From Himantopus leucocephalus (Eukaryota; Chordata; Aves; Charadriiformes; Recurvirostridae), in contig RSEF01000013.1 in assembly GCA_003993805.1 (NCBI GenBank), positions 20,420,101 to 20,484,100 of the forward strand: a DNA stretch of 64,000 bases, given 5' to 3'. Within the stretch, counting starts at the first letter, position 1. Every line of letters starts with the position of its first letter. The position numbers were made by a program, and so were the translations under genes. The notes below the pieces were generated by a model, which was not told the DNA's origin, did not search any database, and worked only from the letters and a program-made list of their open reading frames with translations. Shown here one piece after another: positions 57,236 through 64,000 of this stretch.

Positions 57236-60200
57236 TAGTGTGTGCATGCTTGGGTGACAGATTGAGAAGCAATCCAAGTCACGAGCAGCTCAGAAGAAAA
57301 ATTATTTGTAAAAAGAAAGCCAAAATATCTCTTCAAGAGAAGAAAGGAGGACCTCCATAGAATGGCACTGCTCTACTACCTTAAGTCTGAATTTTTTTCA
57401 GAGACAAGAACATAGAAAAAGTAAGTAGCTTTAATAATGCATTACACTAGATTTTGGTGCAAAGACGTTTAAGTGATGCACTGGGAGCCCACTGTTCTGA
57501 TCCTGTATATCCATGACGCATATTGTCAGAGCAGCTACTTGCTCTCTGCTTGTCTCAAGTGGAGCTCAATTAGCATGCATGATGGTGGATCTGGCAGTGG
57601 CAAGACAGACCCGGGGTAGCAGCTGTTCAGAGGCAGGTACTATATTGAACATGATAACAGACAAAAATAATGGAACTGAAACCAAGATTTTACTGTTCCT
57701 GTAAGTTGGCGAGTTACTTAAACAGGTATGAGAGCAATCAAGTGACAGAACATATATTAGATTATTTCCCCGTGATTCAGTAGCAGCCCTACAGCTGCTT
57801 TCCGCAGTGAAACAGGCTGGCTTTCCATTCATTCAAGCCATGAGATGGGGGGCTCCAAGGCACGTGAGGCAGCAAAGATCCGTGGTCCCACCCTGCTGCC
57901 ACCTTCACTGCCTTTGAGTGCTGTGGAAGACAGGACAGGAGGCAGCAGGCTCCAGCTGCTTGCAGTAGGTTTGTATTTTAATCACTCCTGTACATTTTCT
58001 CCTCTTTGCTTGTAAAAGAGATGGGCACATGGCAGGGCAGCAGCACAGGGGCTGTTTACTTTATATCTTATCAGCAGCATTAGGTGCTTTAGAGACTACC
58101 AGGAAAGACCCAGGTACGAGCCGCTCCCACATGGCAGGACTTTGGACCACAGCATGGAGCTGCTGTGTCCAGATGGACAAGGCTTTCTCTGCTAGTTCTG
58201 CCCCTGGCAACAAGGTTTCTAGGATTTCCAATTTCTTTGTCTGTCCTCAGAAAAACCCTCTCTTCCCTCCTATCCCTCCTGTTCTTTTTAAGCATCCAAC
58301 AATGTACTTGCCTTAAGAGCTATCAGCAAGATACTGTTGGCAGTCCGGGAGGATTCCTCACTGCGCTTGGAGAGGTTTTAACTGAGGTTTTTGTACAGAG
58401 GTGAAGGTCAGTTGGCGTAAATGTAAAGAGAGACTCCATGTGCCATACACAGTGTACTTCAGAACACTAAGGCTGTTTGGCTTATAGGTGAGAAGGTGAG
58501 GCTTGCCGCTGAGATTTTGCATGCAAGCCAAAGAGGTAAAGCTGTCCAATTTTTTTTAGTAGCAGTATATAGATGCTGTTGTGGTGGTGGTTTTTTTTAT
58601 TTTAACTAACTCATACCGAAGGGAAGCTGTGCCAATAGCTGAGGCACCGTCGCAGGTATGCTCATGCACCTCTTCTACCCCAACAATCTAGATAATTTGT
58701 AATAAAATGGAAGATGTTCTAGCAAGATCCCCAGGGCCCTGCACAGTGGTGGGTCGCGTGGTTGGGCAGGCAGGATAGCTGGGAGTAACATGAAGGAGTA
58801 CAGCACCATCTCTTCTGGATGAACACACACACACAGGGGCTGCCCTACTGGAGTCTGTAGCCCACCTAATGCCCTGGGGTGACAAAAACGTCCCCTCATG
58901 CAGACCTACGGCCGCTCAGGAACATTAGATATTCTGCAGGGCTCTGCAGTTTGTTTGTACCACGTCTCAGGAGAGACCTGTCCTAATCCTTTTCCTAGGA
59001 GTGAGATGTGCTGGAAAAGCAGTTGGCTGCACCAGGTTGTGGCTGCGGTCCCTGGTGGCGCTGCAGGAGTGCCACCCGGTGGGTCCCCTCCTCACATCTC
59101 AGGTCACCTCAGCCCTTACAGACAAGCATGCGCAGAGTGGTGTCTAGAAAACACTGCTGGGGACAGAGCTGTGTTTATTTCTACCATCTCCAGAGGACAT
59201 GCAGCAAAGGTGACACTCTTCCTAGCGAGTATGATCTTCAGGCTGTCTTGCTCTCAGGTGGGTTTTGTTAGATAAGAGCTGATAAATGAATATGGACACA
59301 TTTCTGAGAATCATAGCCTTCAGAAGTATCACTTCATGGGGCAGGAGGAAGTTAAAACGTACGTGGCTGGTAGATTGCAATTCATTTTACTCTGGCATCT
59401 AATAGAATTCTAACAGAAAAGCAGTATTTTTTTAACTCTACTGTCATCACCTCCATTTCATGCCTTTGTTAATTGGCAGGAGCTCTGTGGTGACAGGTCA
59501 CTTTGCTGTAAAGCAGAACATACAAGCTCACTGTGTATGATGATTAACTCTCAAGTAGCATCCGTATTTATTTACCTTGGTAATTCTCTTTCTTAGTACA
59601 TACAACCTCAGAACCTGTGCCAAACCGTTGGAGTGGCAGAAAGCAGCAAGATAAGAGTTCATCCTAGCCCCGGTCTCTCCCTGAAAACAGCCACCCTCAG
59701 CTGCTCCATAGGAGGCCATAAAAACATCGAAAAGGGAGAATTTGAGTAGCCTTCCCTTACAGAGAGCTGCCTGCTAACCTCATCTGTTGATTGGTGCCAT
59801 ATAAATATATGTAAACCTATCAGATTTTCAGCCTTGTCATCTCCACCTAGAGTCTAAACGGAGATACCAACAATTTAATTACACTGAGCCAGTACTCGAG
59901 AAAAAAATGTAGTTGTAGTTTAATATCTGCAGCTTGGTAATACCACGGCTGACATGTCATTAAGGACTTAACCGATCTGCCAGAGAGAAGTTACTCTTCT
60001 CCAGTTCTCACTGTTGATCTTTATGGAAGCATAAAGACTTACTTGCTGGAGATTTATTTGCTGGGCATACGTGATCCTGGCTGGTGATGGGCTGAGAAAT
60101 CATCATTTTAGGTATCCATTAGCACCTGCATGCTTTGCTTTCTTAACACTGAACAGCCACAAGGAAGAAGGTCCAGTGCTCACACACTTTGGTCTGCTTC

Positions 60201-61479
60201 AACTCTTTATTTTGCCAGTCAGAAGTGACAACTAACAACAAAACCCACACCAATGTTTAATATTAAAGAAAAACATGGAGACTCCTGTCTGAAGCAGGAG
60301 GGGCGAGAGCTCAATCAGTGACATACGCTGTCTTGCAGCCTTTAGGCAAGACAGTCTAAAAGCTGCCTTAGTTTTTAGTGAACAAGGCCTGTTATTTCCC
60401 TCTGCAGCTATAGTACTCTTTTATTTGTGGCTTTATGCTCAGTCAGTGTCTCACAGAGGCAGTGTCAAGATTGTGTAAACAGACCCCCTAATTTGTCCTA
60501 GCAGTCTCAGCAGAACAAGGCAGGTTCCCTTTCTCTCACCATCACAAGTCCAGCTGTCTTCAGGGAGCTGAGCTTTGCTCTGGAAGACACAACTCTCTTA
60601 AGCAGCTTCTACTCCAGATATCGCTTTGGTGCTCACAGTTTAATGAGGAGAGTGATCTGGTCCTGCTTCCTTCGCTCCATAGTCCATGACTTGCTCTTGG
60701 TGTGGAATTTCAGCAGCTCTGAAGTCCTGATGGTGCATTGGACAATAGCTCTGAGGTTCACAGAGTTCCTGGTAAATGGAGGGAAAATGCGTAACGTGGA
60801 GTGGTTAGTACTGGGAGATGCGGGCAGACAAAACTAGATAGTTTTTCCCAGGAGTCAGTGTGTTCTCAGTGGAGCCACTGATCGTCCATGAGTATCTTCA
60901 GCTACATCAGCTCCTATGGGGAGAAAACAATCCTGGCTTTACATAAAAAAATGATCATCTTTGTACAGACTATTTTGGAGGAAGGTCTTGGGAGTTCCAC
61001 AGAACCGCCTATTGTGATGTCAGTTCTCACAGGCTCAGTAATGGCCAAAACCAAAACTAAAACCTAATCGAACACGAAGAATAAACAACAAAACAGACAA
61101 CATTTTGCAACTGTGTGAAGTCCTTCTAGGCCGTGTATCGCAAAGAATGAAACAGAGAGAGAAGTACAGAGAGCAGTGGCGAGGCTCATCCAAGTATGAA
61201 ATCCTGTCCTAGCAAGGAGAAGTTGAATACGCCGAGATCCTGCAGTCAAGAAGAAATGACTGAGGAGGGTCTGGCGGAGGTCTATAAAACCCTGAGTACC
61301 TCAGAGCGTGAAATGGAAAACTACAGTCGCTCAGTACAGTGCTTTAGGCACCAAAACGGGTGTCAGGCTCAGAGCACACGCCATGCGACGCAGCTCCGGA
61401 AGTCTATTACGGGGCGGTATGGATGCTATAAATTTACGTAGATTTGAAAAAAAAGAGTAAGATGTGGACATTTTGCAGT
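57236..61479. other. intergenic DNA before the third CpG island
   Basis: No gene recognised. A short (CA)n lies near 58,822-58,836. At 61,235-61,330 the sequence GGAGGTCTATAAAACCCTGA resembles a stretch common in degraded avian LINE copies, but the match is too weak to call. Confidence 0.5.
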
Positions 61480-62440
61480 GTGCCCTGGCACCACGAGGGC
61501 AAACGGCACCGGGGGGGATCGCACACGTCCCCGTCCAGAGCGGGGACGTCCCGCTGCGCTCGGCGCTGGTGCGGCCTCACCCGCAGCGCTGCGCGCGGCT
61601 CCGGGCCCGGGACGGCGCGGGGCTGAGGCGGCGGGTGGGGCCGGGGGCAGCGGCGCCGACCTCCCGCGGCAGCCTCAGCGCCCTCCCGCGGCGACAGCCC
61701 CGCCCGCCCCCGGCCCCGCCGCCGCCGCCGCTCCCCGCCTCCCCCCCGCCGCCGCGCTCCGACGCCGACAGCGGCGGCCGCCAACGCGCCGCCAGAGGGC
61801 GGTCGGGGCGGCCGAGGGGCGCGGCCGGAGAGGCGCGTTCCGATTGGGTCGCCACCACGTCACTCGAGGACAGCGAGCCCCTCAGGGGGCCGTTCGTCTC
61901 GTGGGCGGGGCGCTGCGCTTACCAGAAAGCTCGGCGTGCGCAGCGAGCCAATCGCCGCCCAGGTCGTAGGAGGGCGTGGCCTGCGGCGCGTAAAGCGTGA
62001 GTGGCCGCAGGGGGGCGTCAGGCGGGGCCGGGGCCGGGGCCGGGGCCGGGGCCGGGGCCGGGGCCGGGGCCATAGAGTCCCCGACCGCCGCGGGGGGGCA
62101 CAGCCGTGGTTCTGCCCGCGCGTTACCTGCAGTTCCTCCAGCGCTTTTGGTAATGAATCACTTAATTTTCTGGGCCGCTGCGGCTGAGTAGGTTTCCTCG
62201 TGCCGGGGACGGGCCTTGCGGCCGGAGCCCCTTCCTCCGGCGCGAAGCGGTGGGTGCTGGCCCGAGGGCAGCCCTGCGGGGTCCGCAGCACCTCCTGCTG
62301 TGCCCTGGAGCCGGCGGCGCCCCTCCCCGACCGGGCGCGGGGGTGAGCTGCTGCGGAGGAGGAGGCAGAGGCACATTGGCTATGGAAAGAACGCTGTGGG
62401 CTACCAGCCCTCCCCTCAGCAAGTCCCCAGGTGAGACACT
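61480..62440. promoter_or_regulatory. CpG island, probable divergent promoter (FAM53C side by synteny)
   Basis: A dense CpG block carries ATTGG at 61843-61847, an Sp1-type GGGCGGGGC at 61903-61911, CCAAT at 61948-61952, an NRF1-like TGCGCAG near 61938, and a (GGGGCC)8 array. A splice-donor match TTTCTG|gtaagc lies on the minus strand at about 61922. On plus, possible donors are near 62345 (GGG|gtgagc) and 62430 (CCCCAG|gtgaga). In human, this position beside GFRA3 holds the CDC25C/FAM53C divergent start. No coding exon of either gene is visible, so the gene served is inferred only from synteny. Confidence 0.65.
62024..62071 (+). repeat. (GGGGCC)8 hexanucleotide array in CpG island
   Basis: Eight perfect, uninterrupted GGGGCC units (48 bp). 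The same unit is the one expanded in human C9orf72. Each group of four G-runs can form a G-quadruplex. The array sits about 70 bp downstream (on plus) of the CCAAT box at 61948. Confidence 0.97.
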
Positions 62441-64000
62441 TCGGGGTCTATTCGCTTTCCTACGGCCCTTCAGCTTCTGGCCGGTTGCAGGTGTTACTGG
62501 GGAGAAGTACCCGAAATATCACTTGCAGTATCCCCTTTCCCTTTGAATGAGCTAAAAGCAACTTCGCTGCCCTTTTGTATTCCCCTGGAAGGGGGAGAGG
62601 AGGAAGACTGCTTCAACTTCAACAGAGGAACACTGACTGCTTCAACCCTGCTGGGTCAGAGGGGCTCTAGGAGGTTTCTAGTCACTTGTGAATGCTGAGC
62701 GTTGCTCTGAGGGCTGCCTGTCAGCCAGGGATTCATCCTCGTACTCCAAAAAAGTGTAAGAAATAAAGCAGCCGCTCATGGGACATGCAGATCAAGCTGT
62801 GGAGATGAACTCTGTGTGCCTGGGACCCTTCTGACAGGTACCCTACTCAAGATGGACAAGGGCCTCTGGAAGACAGTTCTGTCCATGTGCTTATTCAGTC
62901 ATGTATCAGGAAGATGCCCTTTGAGGGAAGGGAGAATGGGGAAGTGTAGCCATGCTAATCTTAGACTTCTCCAAACCTGAGGATCCTCCCCTGGGCTCTC
63001 ACTTGACGCTGGCTGGCACACATCTCTTCTCAGGCAGCCCAAGCATATTGACCACACTTAGTGTGCATAGCAGGCATCTTGGGAGACTTTGCACCTGAGG
63101 TCTCTTTAAAGGAGAGATTAAGACGTTGCCCTGATGCCTGCCAGCTCTTAAGAGCACTACTTTCCTCTCTGCAGTGTTCAGCACCAATTCTGCCATCCTG
63201 CCAGCTGCTTTCTGAGGACTGGAGAAGAATAAAGTGCAGAGTCTCCTGTGCTTGCACAGTCACCCATCTCTGTCCTTCAGTGCTGTGGGGGCTGGAGTCT
63301 GATGCACCCTGGGCACGCTGATCTAGGCTAAGGCATCTGTTATCCTGATGCCCACCTGGCAGGTGTTCTGCTGTGGCACAGAGGGAGGGCTCCTGACTGC
63401 TTCAACCCATTTCAGAGAAACGGCCCTGCTTGTGATGGCATAAGGGAACTTGATGCTGTTTCTTGCCAGGGCTGGTGAATGAGAGGGCTGGCTGTTTGAA
63501 AGGCCGGGGCTGGCTGCTCTGTTGGGATCCGCAGCAGTGTGCTCCGGTGACTTGCAGTCTCAAGAAACCCTGCCTGGAGGGGCTGGTATATCCGAGCCTG
63601 GCTAGCCAGCGGTGCTGCAGCAGCCGGATAGCTGATGGGCCCAGCACCCTGTGCGAGCACAAGCAGGCGTCTCCAGGACATGGGTCACTGTGGCTGCCCC
63701 GGGACAACTGTGTTGCCTGGCTTCCTCCTCTGCCTCCCATCCGTGTGCCTTCCTTACACGCTGTGGTCCCAAATCAGGAATGAAATGGCTGTTGACAACT
63801 GGAAAGTAAATATGCTGGCTTCTGTTTGTATCTGAGTTATTAAGTTATGGTAATGACTTGAAATATTCTGATCTGTAAGCAGTTAGATTACACTGAAATG
63901 CTCTTTGTTCCTGTTGCGTTAAGAGGCAAAGTAGTTTGGCAGAAAATAAGCCCCCTTGCGTTCTAACACTCCTCACCGAGGTGGGAGGCTCGGTGCAGCT
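62441..64000. other. non-coding flank right of the third CpG island
   Basis: No exon, RNA gene or mobile element recognised. If the island starts FAM53C on plus, this would be its first intron. The known FAM53C N-terminal coding sequence does not appear in any frame here. Confidence 0.5.

Noticed and set aside
61196..61441. 81-codon plus frame before the third CpG island
   Set aside because: Part of it resembles degraded LINE sequence. No domain, no splice structure, no consistent start.
1..64000. CRISPR arrays, bacterial operons, phage or plasmid features
   Set aside because: The sequence is a vertebrate chromosome with spliced genes. No direct-repeat and spacer pattern or prokaryotic signal is present.

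Overview
This is a vertebrate genomic window, most likely from a bird. Several CR1 LINE fragments (two near-identical young copies, one with coding remnants, and older debris), compact introns and small, very GC-rich CpG islands point to a sauropsid. A crocodilian or turtle is not strictly excluded, and the species cannot be named. Two complete protein-coding genes are resolved to the base. Both lie on the minus strand and every intron is GT-AG. Three single N characters (5663, 9660, 38123) mark assembly breaks, each beside a simple repeat.

Layout. Positions 1-2,650 hold no gene I can support. CDC23 (APC8, a TPR scaffold subunit of the anaphase-promoting complex) runs from its stop codon at 3,964 up to its ATG at 12,853 in 16 coding exons, 585 residues, with a CpG-island promoter at about 12,460-13,270. 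About 30 kb of intergenic DNA follows (13.3-43.4 kb), holding CR1 copies, microsatellites and a few AT-rich stretches that could be regulatory. GFRA3 (GPI-anchored artemin co-receptor of the RET system) runs from its stop at 43,370 to its ATG at 51,144 in 8 coding exons, 422 residues, with its own CpG island at about 50,480-51,560. A further 10 kb of non-coding DNA with old CR1 debris leads to a third CpG island (61,480-62,440). That island carries two CCAAT boxes, an Sp1 box, plausible splice donors on both strands and a perfect (GGGGCC)8 tandem array. The last 1.5 kb shows no gene.

Context. CDC23 followed by GFRA3, both on the minus strand and about 30 kb apart, is the same arrangement as human chromosome 5q31. 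In human the next items are CDC25C (minus) and FAM53C (plus), which start close together. The third CpG island sits where that divergent promoter would be expected, but I find no CDC25C coding sequence between GFRA3 and the island. The island may therefore serve FAM53C and an unknown minus-strand transcript. This is a synteny inference: no coding exon of either gene is visible in the window. CDC23 is a housekeeping cell-cycle gene and GFRA3 a neuronal receptor, and nothing suggests that they act together.

Most other open frames here are GC-rich shadows, CR1 remnants or chance.
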